From NCBI GenBank assembly GCA_040830705.1, contig JBFOME010000016.1, positions 1-64,000 on the forward strand: DNA of 64,000 nt, given 5' to 3'. This document shows, piece after piece, positions 17,877 through 27,026 of the stretch (positions within the stretch are counted from its first letter, which is position 1; the number at the start of each line of letters is the position of its first letter). Source of the DNA: Ruegeria_C sp040830705 (GTDB lineage: Bacteria; Pseudomonadota; Alphaproteobacteria; Rhodobacterales; Rhodobacteraceae). A program made the translations under genes and the position numbers. The notes under the pieces are model-generated. The model had not been told where the DNA came from and did not search any database. It was given only the letters and a program-made list of their open reading frames with translations.

Positions 17877-19328
17877 TCACCCTCCTATCTGGCGCCAGCG
17901 GCGGCCGTCGCGATGCATCAGCATCAGCGCCTCTTCGGGCCCCGAACTGCCCGGGTCATAAGGCGCTGGCCGGTCACCGCTTTCTTCCCAATTGCGAATG
18001 ATGGGATCGACCCAGGCCCAAGCCGCCTCGACCTCATCACCGCGCATAAAGAGCGTCTGATCGCCCCGGATCACATCCATGACGAGGCGCTCATACGCGT
18101 CCTGCTGGCGCACATCTGCGCCAAGCGCTTCGGCAAAACTCATGTCCAGCGACACCTCTGACAGGCGCAGACCACCCGGTCCGGGATCCTTGATCGTGGT
18201 GCGCAACGTGATGCCTTCATCCGGTTGCAAGCGGATCACCAGAACATTGCCTCGCAACCTGCCCACATTTGGAAAGATAGTGTGCGGCGGGTCACGGAAC
18301 ACCACTGCGATCTCGGATTCACGGGCCCGCAGCCGCTTGCCGGTACGCAGATAGAACGGCGTTCCCGACCAGCGCCAGTTGGCAACGCTGACCTTCATCG
18401 CGATGAAGCTTTCGGTGTTGCTGGAGGGGTTGCCGACATGATCGCCATAACTGTCCCCACCCGCATCGGCACGGTACTGGCCGCGCGCGATATCACCAGG
18501 TTCCACCGGATCAAGCGCCTCGATCACCTTCACCTTTTCGTCGCGTACCGCATTCGGCGTGAATTTCGAGGGCGGCTCCATCGCCGTCAGGCACAGAAGC
18601 TGTACCAGATGGTTCTGCACCATGTCCCGCATGGCACCCGACTGATCGTAATAGGCCCCGCGCCCGTCGATCCCGATGCTTTCCGCCACGGTGATCTGAA
18701 CATGGTCCACATGGGTTGCGTTCCAAAGCGGCTCGAACAGCGAATTGGCAAAGCGCAGCGCCATCAGGTTCTGCACTGTTTCCTTGCCCAGATAGTGATC
18801 GATCCGATAGATTTGTTGCTCTTCGAAACAGGCGCGCAAACCTTCGTTCAGCGCACGGGCCGAGGCCAGATCGCGGCCAAAGGGTTTTTCGACGACGATC
18901 CGGCTGTCCGGCGTGGCCATCCCGCATTCATGCAGCCGGTTGGCAATATCTGCAAAGAGCGAGGGGCTAACGGACAGGTAGAACGCCCGTACAACATCCG
19001 GTCTGAGCGTTTGGGCTAGGGCCTGCCACCCTTTGTCGGAGGCGACATCGACCGTCACGTAGTCCAACCGCTCCAGAAACCGCGCAAGTGTTTTGGCACG
19101 ATTTGGGCTGTCGGGGGTGAACTGTTCGATCGCCTCCTTGGTGGTCTGCCGAAACGCCTCGGCGTCCATCTGGGTACGGGCAGATCCAATGATGCGCGCC
19201 TCTGGCGGCATCTGGCCAACCTCAAACCGGTGAAACAGACCCGGCAAGATCTTGCGCTTCGCAAGATCACCGGTTGCACCGAACAGGACGAGGTCGAAAG
19301 GGTCCACGGGGATGACACGTGACACCAT
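17877..19328 (-). CDS. zwf: glucose-6-phosphate 1-dehydrogenase
   Basis: The first enzyme of the Entner-Doudoroff/pentose phosphate routes, oxidising glucose 6-phosphate with NADP+ or NAD+. It has 483 residues from the ATG at 19328. The nucleotide site is FGATGDLAKRK (16-26), then EKPFG (147-151) and the substrate-binding motif RIDHYLGKE (175-183, catalytic His178). A second conserved His is in VQNHLVQ. A GTG 30 bases upstream is also in frame, but GGAG lies at good spacing before 19328. The operon continues directly into edd and eda; no 6-phosphogluconolactonase gene is present in it. Confidence 0.96.
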   Translation of the reverse strand: MVSRVIPVDPFDLVLFGATGDLAKRKILPGLFHRFEVGQMPPEARIIGSARTQMDAEAFRQTTKEAIEQFTPDSPNRAKTLARFLERLDYVTVDVASDKGWQALAQTLRPDVVRAFYLSVSPSLFADIANRLHECGMATPDSRIVVEKPFGRDLASARALNEGLRACFEEQQIYRIDHYLGKETVQNLMALRFANSLFEPLWNATHVDHVQITVAESIGIDGRGAYYDQSGAMRDMVQNHLVQLLCLTAMEPPSKFTPNAVRDEKVKVIEALDPVEPGDIARGQYRADAGGDSYGDHVGNPSSNTESFIAMKVSVANWRWSGTPFYLRTGKRLRARESEIAVVFRDPPHTIFPNVGRLRGNVLVIRLQPDEGITLRTTIKDPGPGGLRLSEVSLDMSFAEALGADVRQQDAYERLVMDVIRGDQTLFMRGDEVEAAWAWVDPIIRNWEESGDRPAPYDPGSSGPEEALMLMHRDGRRWRQIGG

Positions 19329-19483
19329 GGCTTGGCTCCAGTTCTGGCCCTCGGGCACCTTGGGCAGGCACCCGCTCAGCGGCCACTGTTAGCGATAACA
19401 ATTCACCGGCTTAATTGCCGATCTGGGCCACAATTGCAAGAGTGAACTCTGGCAAACGCTCCAAAGCCCCACCTCGCCGCTGG

Positions 19484-21727
19484 TCACCGGTTCTGTCGAA
19501 ACCACTCCATTACTGCCGGGCGCACGCTTTGTTCACCGCGATGGCGGGAATCCAGGATCACCTTGCGCAATTCGTCAAGATTGGTCCGCAACAGCAAGCT
19601 TTTGACGGGGCCAATTGAGGCCGGGCGCATCGAGAGCGTTCGCATCCCCATGGCAGCAAGGCATACCGCCTCGACCGGGCGGCCCGCATCCTCACCACAG
19701 AAACTCAACGGCGCGCCCGAGATGGCGCAACGTTCGACGATCCTTTCGATCAGGCTGAGAAAGCTCACGTTCAGCGTATCATAGCGGCGGCGTACCCGCT
19801 CGTTTTCGCGGTCGGCAGCGAAAAAGAACTGCTTCAAGTCATTGCCGCCGATGGACAGGAACCCAACCTCGTCAAAGAATTTCTGCGGCGCGAAGGCAAG
19901 CGACGGCGTTTCCAGCATCGCGCCTACCTCAAGCGTTTCGGGCAGCACATGGCCTAACCGTTCCTCGCGCGCGATGGTCTTGTCCACTTCGGCGCGAGCG
20001 GCGCGGTATTCTTCGGCCTGCGCCACAAAAGGAAACATGATGGTCAGGGGACGCCCGTTTGCAGCGCGGATCAGGGCCTGCAACTGCATCCGCATGATGC
20101 CCGGCTTGTCCAACCCGACCCGAATGGCTCGCCAGCCCAGCGCCGGGTTGGGCTCATCCGTGGGTTTCATGTAGGGCAGAACCTTGTCCGAGCCGATATC
20201 CAGCGTCCGGAACACAACCCGCTTGCCACCGGCGGCATCGAGAACTCGGCTGTACAGCGCCACCAGTTCCGACCGTTTGGGCATCTGATTGCGCACGAGG
20301 AATTGTAACTCAGTTCGGAATAGGCCAACCCCTTCGGCGCCGGAACTGGGCAGCGACGGCAGATCGGCCATCAACCCGGCATTCATCACCAGGCTGATTT
20401 GCTTGCCATCGACGGTGGTCGCAGGTTTGTCGCGGATCGAGGCATAGCGTTCCTGCGCCTCGGCCTGCATTGCGATCTTGTCGCGGAAAGCAGTTACCAC
20501 CGTATCTTCGGGGCGCAGATGCACGATGCCTTGGTCGCCATCGACCATGATATGATCGCCGTTCAACGCCTCGGTCGTGATCCGTTTGGCATGCACTACT
20601 AGCGGGATAGCCAGCGCGCGCGCGACGATGGTTGCGTGACTGCCGACCGAACCCTCTTCCAGCACGATGCCACGCAGTGAGCGACCGTATTCCAGCAGCT
20701 CGCCCGGACCGATATTGCGCGCGATCAGGATCGGGTCGGACGGCAGGTCGACACCGGTTTCTTTGCCCTGCCCGGTCAGGATGCGCAGCAGCCTGTTCGA
20801 CAGGTCATCGAGATCCGCGAGTCGTTCGCGCAGATAGGCGTCCGAAACCTGCTCCATCCGCGCGCGAGCTTGTGACTGTTCTTTTTCAACTGCTGCTTCA
20901 GCGCTTAACCCACGCGCAATGTCCTCTTCCATCCGGCGCATCCAGCCTTTGGAATTGGCAAACATCCGGTAGGCTTCGAGGACCTGCAACTGCTCTTTGT
21001 CGCCGGTCTGCGACATCTCAAGCATCTTGTTGACGCCGACGCGCAATTCCTCGACCGCATCCTTGAGCCGGGCCAGTTCGGCATGGGGATCATCGGCAAT
21101 GGGGTTGGTGATAACGACACGCGGCTCGTGCAGCCAGACATGACCTTCGGCAGTGCCTTCCTGACCGGTACCGCCGCGCAGCAGAACCGATTGCTGGTGC
21201 AAGGGCGACAGGGCCGCACCCTCGCCCACAAAGGCGCCAAGTTCGGTCATTTCGGCCAGAACCATCGCGACCACTTCCAGCGCATAGACCTCATCTGCCA
21301 GATAGTCGCGCGAATCGCGCGACTGGACGACAAGCACGCCCAGTTTCTCGCCAAGCCGTTGGATCGGGACACCGAGGAAGGAGGAAAACCGCTCTTCCCC
21401 GGTTTCCGGCATGAACCGGAACCCTTTGGCCGAGGGCGCATCGGGCGTGTTTACTACCTTGCCGTACCGGGCAACGCGGCCCACAAGCCCCTCGCCCATG
21501 CGCATCCTGGTCTGGTGCACCGCTTCGGCCTTTAACCCTTCGGTGGCGCAAAGCTCCAGCGTGTCCTCATCCCGAAAAAGGTAGATGGAACAAACCTCTG
21601 TGCCCATGCTGTCCGCGATGAGATGGGTGATCTTGTCCAGGCGTTCCTGACCGGCAGACTCACCGGCCATAGCCTCGCGCAGGCGCCCGAGGAGTTTTCT
21701 GGATCCGCTTTCCGTACTATCCGCCAT
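19484..21727 (-). CDS. ptsP: nitrogen-PTS enzyme I (GAF-domain phosphoenolpyruvate-protein phosphotransferase)
   Basis: Enzyme I of the regulatory nitrogen phosphotransferase system, which passes phosphate from PEP to NPr. It has 747 residues: an N-terminal GAF domain (about 15-165) that is absent from sugar enzyme I, the phosphohistidine domain with His364 in EGSVGSHATIVARA, and a C-terminal PEP-binding barrel (GVGLFRTELQFLV, PYMKPTDEPNPALGWRAIR, LSFCGEDAGRP). The TSH around the active histidine in other members is GSH here. It sits just downstream of lysC on the same strand with 48 bases between, so co-transcription is possible. Confidence 0.94.
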   Translation of the reverse strand: MADSTESGSRKLLGRLREAMAGESAGQERLDKITHLIADSMGTEVCSIYLFRDEDTLELCATEGLKAEAVHQTRMRMGEGLVGRVARYGKVVNTPDAPSAKGFRFMPETGEERFSSFLGVPIQRLGEKLGVLVVQSRDSRDYLADEVYALEVVAMVLAEMTELGAFVGEGAALSPLHQQSVLLRGGTGQEGTAEGHVWLHEPRVVITNPIADDPHAELARLKDAVEELRVGVNKMLEMSQTGDKEQLQVLEAYRMFANSKGWMRRMEEDIARGLSAEAAVEKEQSQARARMEQVSDAYLRERLADLDDLSNRLLRILTGQGKETGVDLPSDPILIARNIGPGELLEYGRSLRGIVLEEGSVGSHATIVARALAIPLVVHAKRITTEALNGDHIMVDGDQGIVHLRPEDTVVTAFRDKIAMQAEAQERYASIRDKPATTVDGKQISLVMNAGLMADLPSLPSSGAEGVGLFRTELQFLVRNQMPKRSELVALYSRVLDAAGGKRVVFRTLDIGSDKVLPYMKPTDEPNPALGWRAIRVGLDKPGIMRMQLQALIRAANGRPLTIMFPFVAQAEEYRAARAEVDKTIAREERLGHVLPETLEVGAMLETPSLAFAPQKFFDEVGFLSIGGNDLKQFFFAADRENERVRRRYDTLNVSFLSLIERIVERCAISGAPLSFCGEDAGRPVEAVCLAAMGMRTLSMRPASIGPVKSLLLRTNLDELRKVILDSRHRGEQSVRPAVMEWFRQNR

Positions 21728-21775
21728 GGGCCCCGTTCAATCTCTTTTGACCGGCAGCCTCAGCGGGTGTCCGCC

Positions 21776-23014
21776 TCAGGCCGCCTTGTCCAATTCAAAG
21801 GCATCATGCAGCGCCTGAACGGCAAGTTCCATGTATTTCCGATCGATCAGGACCGAAATTTTTATCTCGGAGGTTGTGATGACGCGGATGTTGATTCCTT
21901 CATCACTCAGCACCTTGAACATCTTGGCTGCAACCCCTGATTGCGAGCGCATGCCGATACCGACGACTGAAACCTTGGCCACATCCGTGTCAGCCACCAG
22001 TTCAGCATAGTTCAGCTCGCCTGCGTCCTTGATCTCTTGCAGGGCCTTTTCCGACCGCGCCACCTGATCAGTCGGGCACGAGAAGGTCATGTCGGTGCGC
22101 CCCTCATCCGAGATGTTCTGCACAATCATGTCCACATTCACGCCCGCTTCGCTGAGCGCGGTAAAGATGGTGGCAGCGATTCCGGGGCGGTCGGCCACCG
22201 ACACAAGCGTCATCTTTGCTTCGTCGCGGGAATAGGCCACACCGGCCACAACATTGGATTCCATAATATCCTCCTCGGCACAGACCAGCGTGCCCGCATT
22301 ATCGGATTGTTCCTCGAAACTCGACAGCACACGCAGCTTGACGCCGAACCGCATAGCCAACTCGACCGAGCGGGTCTGCAGCACCTTCGCCCCGAGCGAG
22401 GCAAGCTCCAGCATTTCCTCGAACGAGATCCTGTCCAGTTTGCGCGCTTTCTCGCAGATGCGGGGATCGGTTGTATAGACGCCGTCCACGTCGGTATAGA
22501 TATCGCAGCGCTCGGCATCGAATGCGGCGGCAAAAGCAACGGCGGTGGTGTCCGAGCCGCCACGGCCCAGCGTGGTAATCCGGCCCTCGGGGCTGATGCC
22601 CTGAAACCCCGCCACGACAGCCACTTTCATGCCCTCGGCGAACTTCGCATTGATATTCTCGGTTGGAATTTCCTCGATCCGGGCCTGACTATGCGCGGAT
22701 GTGGTCAGCAACGGCACCTGCCAGCCCTGCCAGCTGCGCGCCGGCACGTCCATTTCCTGCAACGTCAGCGCCATCAAACCGGCGGTCACATTCTCGCCCG
22801 AAGACACAACCGCATCATATTCGCGCGCATCATAAAGCGGCGAGGTTTCATCGACCCAGCCCACCAACTCGTTGGTCTTGCCCGACATGGCCGAGACAAT
22901 GACGATCACGTCATAGCCCTTTGCCACTTCAACGCCGACACGTTTGGCAGCGCGGCGGATACGGTCCAAGTTGGCCACCGAAGTGCCGCCGAATTTCATC
23001 ACGAGCGTGGGCAT
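21776..23014 (-). CDS. lysC: aspartate kinase
   Basis: The first committed enzyme of the aspartate family (lysine, threonine, methionine), phosphorylating aspartate in the cytoplasm. It has 412 residues: KFGGTSVANLDRIRR at the N-terminus (KFGGTS at 7-12), GRGGSDTTAVAFAAA in the kinase domain, and two C-terminal ACT modules from about residue 265 (VSVADRPGIAATIF, VSVVGIGMRSQSGVAAKMF) that bind feedback inhibitors. The length and tandem ACT domains fit the lysine/threonine-inhibited monofunctional type. The same amino acid family is served by thrC at 37.9-39.3 kb. Confidence 0.96.
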   Translation of the reverse strand: MPTLVMKFGGTSVANLDRIRRAAKRVGVEVAKGYDVIVIVSAMSGKTNELVGWVDETSPLYDAREYDAVVSSGENVTAGLMALTLQEMDVPARSWQGWQVPLLTTSAHSQARIEEIPTENINAKFAEGMKVAVVAGFQGISPEGRITTLGRGGSDTTAVAFAAAFDAERCDIYTDVDGVYTTDPRICEKARKLDRISFEEMLELASLGAKVLQTRSVELAMRFGVKLRVLSSFEEQSDNAGTLVCAEEDIMESNVVAGVAYSRDEAKMTLVSVADRPGIAATIFTALSEAGVNVDMIVQNISDEGRTDMTFSCPTDQVARSEKALQEIKDAGELNYAELVADTDVAKVSVVGIGMRSQSGVAAKMFKVLSDEGINIRVITTSEIKISVLIDRKYMELAVQALHDAFELDKAA

Positions 23015-23204
23015 TGGGCTAAAGATCTCCGCGCCTTGGAATTTCGATCAGAGGCGTATTATGCGAGGGGCGGCGCAAGGGCAAGTGCGCATCCCGGTCC
23101 ACGAACTGGATATCGATTGACCAAATGGCTGCCGAAACAACCCGCTTTACAACGTACGGGGCGAGTGCCACCGTCCGCGCAACCCACAGCCCAAAGGATT
23201 TCCC

Positions 23205-23561
23205 ATGCGCGTTCTTACACTGGCCCTGATATTTGCCGCGACGCAGGCCGCGGCACAATCCGCAACCGTGTCCGGAACCGATGGCCAGAACGCGCTTGGG
23301 ACCATTCCCTGCACCGCGCTCGCGGATCAACCCATCGGGCAATGCCCGGCGGAGCTGCGCCACAAGGACAATGGCGAAGCAACCCTCGCGGTACAACTGC
23401 CCACCGGAGATGTGCGGCGGATCTATTTCGAGAATGGTGAGCCGACCTCATCCAGCTCCACGTCACCAATGAATCACGAAATCAGCGGCGATATCATGAT
23501 GATTTTCATCGATCCCAATGAGGTTTTTGAGGTCCCGGCAAATGCCGTTAAACCTCAGTAA
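23205..23561 (+). CDS. small secreted protein of unknown function
   Basis: A 118-residue protein with a clear signal peptide (MRVLTLALIFAATQAAAQ, cleavage probably after AAAQ or AAA). The mature part has two cysteines (in TIPCTAL and GQCPAELRH) that could form a disulfide, and a stretch about converting a value to a displayed residue pattern is not recognisable; I do not know the family. The segment EATLAVQLPTGDVRRIYF looks beta-rich. It is divergent from lysC and has no close partner gene downstream on its strand. Confidence 0.65.
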   Translation: MRVLTLALIFAATQAAAQSATVSGTDGQNALGTIPCTALADQPIGQCPAELRHKDNGEATLAVQLPTGDVRRIYFENGEPTSSSSTSPMNHEISGDIMMIFIDPNEVFEVPANAVKPQ

Positions 23562-23723
23562 GCAGGGTGGTTTAAGCCGCTTCACAAAGCGGGACTTTGC
23601 CTGATCAAAATTCGCGAAATCGTACAGGGACCCAGTCGGGCTGATAGATACGAACTCTTGCAGCAGCGGCCTGCAAGTGCCTTGCCTATACCACAATGGG
23701 CACCGGCGATCACACGATGAAGG

Positions 23724-24182
23724 TCAGTTTGATTTGCGATTTGGCAAAAACGGCAGAGGGGCAACCGGCACGCCATCCTCGACAAGCGCCCGGGCCTCAT
23801 CCAGCTTTGCCTCGCCATAGATTGCCCGCGCGGGCGCGTCGCCTAAATGCATCTTGCGCGCTTCGCTGGCAAACTCTCGTCCGACATAGTCGGAATTGTC
23901 TTCGATCCGCTTGCGCAACTCGGTGAGTGCCTGCTCGACCGCGTTGCTCGGAACGTTCAGCTGCGGCGCATCGTCGGCCAGTTTGGGTGGTGGTGTCTTT
24001 TCCGCGACGGCATTTCGGGCCGGACGCACGCGCGGGGTCATAACGGCCTTTTCAACCTGTTGATCACCACAAATCGCACAGGTGACCATGCCCGCCGCCC
24101 GCAATTTTTCATAGGCAGCAGCGGACTGAAACCAGCAATCAAAACAGTGGCCATGACTGCATTTCAACGCGTATTGAATCAT
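23724..24182 (-). CDS. DUF1178 family protein
   Basis: A 152-residue protein that opens with the DUF1178 signature MIQYALKCSHGHCFDCWFQS, followed by a second cysteine pair in VTCAICGDQQVEKAVM. The four cysteines suggest a small zinc ribbon. The C-terminal part has the conserved helical segment ELRKRIEDNSDYVGREFASE. Function is unknown. The ATG at 24182 is supported by GGAAG 5 bases upstream; an in-frame start 11 codons earlier is less likely. Confidence 0.85.
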   Translation of the reverse strand: MIQYALKCSHGHCFDCWFQSAAAYEKLRAAGMVTCAICGDQQVEKAVMTPRVRPARNAVAEKTPPPKLADDAPQLNVPSNAVEQALTELRKRIEDNSDYVGREFASEARKMHLGDAPARAIYGEAKLDEARALVEDGVPVAPLPFLPNRKSN

Positions 24183-24292
24183 CTGACTTCCAAAACGATA
24201 TCCCGAACAACTCATACAAGTTTGGTGTCTAACATCAAAATAAACTTTAAGAACAGCAACTCAAGATTGACGTTGGGAAACAAGACTGAACT

Positions 24293-25057
24293 TTAAGGTT
24301 GCGGCGGTGGCAGATTCAGCCTCTCGGCAAGTAGTGCAACCAGTTCCTGCTGTGGCATGTCTGCATGAATAGCCAGCCTGCGCAGCCCGAAATGCACATG
24401 CGCGACCTGCTGATAGTAGCGCGTGTAGACGTAATTCGTCCCCGCTCCGGCCACGGCGCCCAGCAACGGGACGGTTTGCGCCGCCAGCTTCTGCCCCAAA
24501 ACGGTCGCCAGGCGCGGAGCGACCATGGCGATCAACTTTTGCATCGCGGTGCCGGTGAGCGTCAGGCGGACTGAGAGAAACCCCAGATCAGCGCCGTCAT
24601 CAACCTCCAGCGGTCCAGCGGCGGAAAAGACCCGCACGCAATCAAACCGGACATTCTCGGCAGCGGGATCGAACCCCTCGGCTGCGGCGACGCCCTGGAT
24701 GGCGCGCAACAACATGGTGGTCGTCAAAGGCAGCTCCACCAGCGCCGAAGGCATGCCGCCCAAGCCCCCTGCGGCCCCCATCGCCGTGGTGACAGCGGTG
24801 TTTACCCAGGGCTTTTGATCCGGCACCGCTTTGCGCGACCCCTGCGCGGCGTGCATCGCCACTCTCAGCGCCTGTTCGGTTCCCTCATACAACCCCGCGC
24901 GCACCGGTTCGGGAAGCCGGTCCAACAACCCTTCGGCCTTGCCACCCAACAGATTGAGCATCTGCACGCCGGCGCCTCCGGCGGACCTGTACCGGGCAGC
25001 GATCCGGTCCAGTTCGGCGTCCAGATCGACCGGCGCAGGGGTAATGACATCATGCAT
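24293..25057 (-). CDS. EcsC family protein
   Basis: A 254-residue protein similar to the EcsC family. It has a glycine/alanine-rich central region (TAMGAAGGLGGMPSALVELP, then TTTMLLRAIQGVAAAEGFDP) and a second hydrophobic helix pair near LGAVAGAGTNYVYTRYYQQV, after which comes AHVHFGLRRLA. These are the usual conserved blocks. The family is named from a Bacillus ABC-exporter operon, but alphaproteobacterial copies usually stand alone with unknown role. GGAGGG lies 7 bases before the ATG. Confidence 0.8.
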   Translation of the reverse strand: MHDVITPAPVDLDAELDRIAARYRSAGGAGVQMLNLLGGKAEGLLDRLPEPVRAGLYEGTEQALRVAMHAAQGSRKAVPDQKPWVNTAVTTAMGAAGGLGGMPSALVELPLTTTMLLRAIQGVAAAEGFDPAAENVRFDCVRVFSAAGPLEVDDGADLGFLSVRLTLTGTAMQKLIAMVAPRLATVLGQKLAAQTVPLLGAVAGAGTNYVYTRYYQQVAHVHFGLRRLAIHADMPQQELVALLAERLNLPPPQP

Positions 25058-25110
25058 GAAAGACCCTCCTGCCCCTCAAGATCGGAGTGGCAGTTGGGAA
25101 ATTCAATGCT

Positions 25111-25599
25111 TTATCTGGTCCAGCGGGAAACGGTACCTGAAATGCCGCGCCAGGCATCCGGCACCAGATCATGGCCCAGAACGCGTTCGGGGTTGGTCGG
25201 CGGCGGCATCTCTACCGCCTCCAGCCGGGTAAAACCGAACCGGCCGTAATATGGCGCATCGCCGACCAGCATCACCCGACCCCAGCCCTTGTCGCGCCCG
25301 GCCTCAAGCCCCTCCTGAATCAGAAAGCCGCCCAGCCCTTCGCCCTGGTGGGTCGGGTGTACCGCGATGGGGCCCAAAAGCAGCGCATCCGCCGCCCCGA
25401 CATGTACCGGCCAGAACCGGATCGCACCTGCCAGAATGCCATCCGCATCACGCGCCACATGTGACAGCCCGCGCACCGGTTCCACCCCGTCGCGCAGCCT
25501 GTAGGAGGACAGCGCCTCGCGCCCCGGCGCAAAACAGAGGTCCAGCAGGGCCTCGACCTCCCACCAGTCATCGGGTTGTTCCGGCCTGACTTCGATCAC
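25111..25599 (-). CDS. GNAT family N-acetyltransferase (YhbS-like)
   Basis: A 162-residue acetyl-CoA-dependent acetyltransferase. The acetyl-CoA-binding loop is in LLGPIAVHPTHQGEGLGGFL (Q-x-x-G-x-G), followed by the strand VMLVGDAPYYGRFGF, which is typical of the YhbS subgroup. The start is a GTG at 25599 with only a weak ribosome-binding site. The substrate is unknown. Confidence 0.83.
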   Translation of the reverse strand: MIEVRPEQPDDWWEVEALLDLCFAPGREALSSYRLRDGVEPVRGLSHVARDADGILAGAIRFWPVHVGAADALLLGPIAVHPTHQGEGLGGFLIQEGLEAGRDKGWGRVMLVGDAPYYGRFGFTRLEAVEMPPPTNPERVLGHDLVPDAWRGISGTVSRWTR

Positions 25600-25681
25600 C
25601 TACCCGCGCGCCTTCCATTCAACGGTGGCAATCGCCCTAACACTTCGTTACCCCTTGGGCAAATGCTTGGAGACGCTGAAT

Positions 25682-26287
25682 ATGTTCTACCGACCCGAGG
25701 ATGGCCACGGTCTGCCGCACAACCCGTTCAACGCCATCATCACGCCCCGCCCCATCGGCTGGATATCCAGCCGGGACAAAAACGGAGTAAATAACCTCGC
25801 GCCCTATTCCTTCTTCAACGGCGTCGCGTATGAGCCGCCACAGGTGATGTTCGCCTCGACCGGTAGCAAGGAAGATCAGGAACAGGGCAAGGACAGCCTG
25901 TCCAACATCCGACAGACGGGCGTATTCTGCGTCAATATCGTCGAATACGCATCCCGCGACGCCATGAATGCCAGTTCCGAGGCGCTGCCTCATCATGTGG
26001 ACGAGTTCGCCCATGCCGGGCTGACAGCGCTGGACTGTAAAACCATCGACTGTTCGCGCATCGCGAATGCGCCCGCCGCACTGGAGTGCAAGCTGACGCA
26101 GATCGTGTCCCTACCGGGCGCGTCGAACCATGTGGTCTTCGGCGAAGTGACCGGCATCCACCTGCGCGATGACTGCCTGCGCGACGGGGTCTTCGACATC
26201 ACCACTTATCAACCACTCGCGCGGCTGGGCTATCGTGACTATTCGGTGGTCACCGAGCTTTTCAGCCTTGCCCGGCCCGACGACTGA
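25682..26287 (+). CDS. flavin reductase family protein (FMN-binding split barrel)
   Basis: A 201-residue FMN-binding protein. The N-terminal pattern HNPFNAIITPRPIGWISSRD and the next block NLAPYSFFNGVAYEPPQVMF are typical of the flavin reductase-like group. Such proteins often supply reduced flavin or act as small oxidoreductases. The ATG at 25682 matches the family start; an in-frame ATG 19 codons upstream would add a segment with no similarity. Its stop overlaps the start of the acetyltransferase gene (TGATG), so the two are translationally coupled. Confidence 0.84.
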   Translation: MFYRPEDGHGLPHNPFNAIITPRPIGWISSRDKNGVNNLAPYSFFNGVAYEPPQVMFASTGSKEDQEQGKDSLSNIRQTGVFCVNIVEYASRDAMNASSEALPHHVDEFAHAGLTALDCKTIDCSRIANAPAALECKLTQIVSLPGASNHVVFGEVTGIHLRDDCLRDGVFDITTYQPLARLGYRDYSVVTELFSLARPDD

Positions 26288-26931
26288 TGCCCTTTCCCGA
26301 CCCAACCCGGCGCTATCCGATCACGCTGCCCGATGGCACCGACCACACGGGCTCGGTCTTTCTCAACCGGGTGATCGATCATCCCCGGTTTCAGGCGGGT
26401 GATTTCACTTACGCGTCCGATTTCGACCCACCCGAGAACTGGTGCGCGCATCTGGCCCCCTATCTGTTCGACTTCTCGAAAGAGACCCTGCGCATCGGCA
26501 AATTCTGCCAAATCGCCCATGGGGTGCGCTTCATCACCGCCTCGGCCAACCACGCCATGGACGGGCTGACCACCTTCCCCTTCCCCGCCTTCGATCTGGA
26601 AAACCGCGCCGACTATCAGCCCGACACGCGCGATACGGTGATCGGCCACGATGTCTGGATCGGCTATGGCGCCCTGATCCTGCCCGGCGCGCGGATCGGC
26701 AGCGGCACCATTATCGGCGCTGGCAGCGTCGTGCGCGGAGACATCCCACCCTATTCCGTCGTGACCGGCAACCCGGCCCGGGTCATCCGGCCGCGTTTCG
26801 CGCCCGAGACGGTCGCTCTGCTGCTTGATCTGGAATGGTGGGACTGGCCAATCGAGTTCGTCGAACAGGCAGTACCCGCTCTGCTCACAGGTGAGATCAG
26901 CCATTTGCGGGCATTCGCCCCGCCCCGCTGA
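26287..26931 (+). CDS. CatB-type hexapeptide-repeat O-acetyltransferase
   Basis: A 214-residue left-handed beta-helix acyltransferase of the xenobiotic/streptogramin (CatB-related) group. The catalytic histidine region is TASANHAMDGLTTFPF, and the hexapeptide ladder runs through TVIGHDVWIGYGALILPGAR and IGSGTIIGAGSVVRGDIPPY, ending with VTGNPARVIRPRF. It probably acetylates a hydroxyl group on a small molecule or sugar; resistance need not be its role. It overlaps the preceding flavin reductase by one base. Confidence 0.86.
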   Translation: MPFPDPTRRYPITLPDGTDHTGSVFLNRVIDHPRFQAGDFTYASDFDPPENWCAHLAPYLFDFSKETLRIGKFCQIAHGVRFITASANHAMDGLTTFPFPAFDLENRADYQPDTRDTVIGHDVWIGYGALILPGARIGSGTIIGAGSVVRGDIPPYSVVTGNPARVIRPRFAPETVALLLDLEWWDWPIEFVEQAVPALLTGEISHLRAFAPPR

Positions 26932-26981
26932 AACACCCCGGAGCGCGGCGTAAAACCTAGCAACCGAGCACCAGCAAAATC

Positions 26982-27009
26982 AAAAAGAGCGCGCGCCGAA
27001 GGCGCGCTC
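26982..27009 (-). terminator. intrinsic terminator of sulP
   Basis: Read on the minus strand, GAGCGCGC pairs with GCGCGCTC (plus positions 27002-27009 and 26987-26994; 8-bp stem, 7-base loop) and is followed by a run of five T (26982-26986). It lies 17 bases after the sulP stop. Confidence 0.85.
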
Positions 27010-27026
27010 CGCTGGATCAGAAAACC

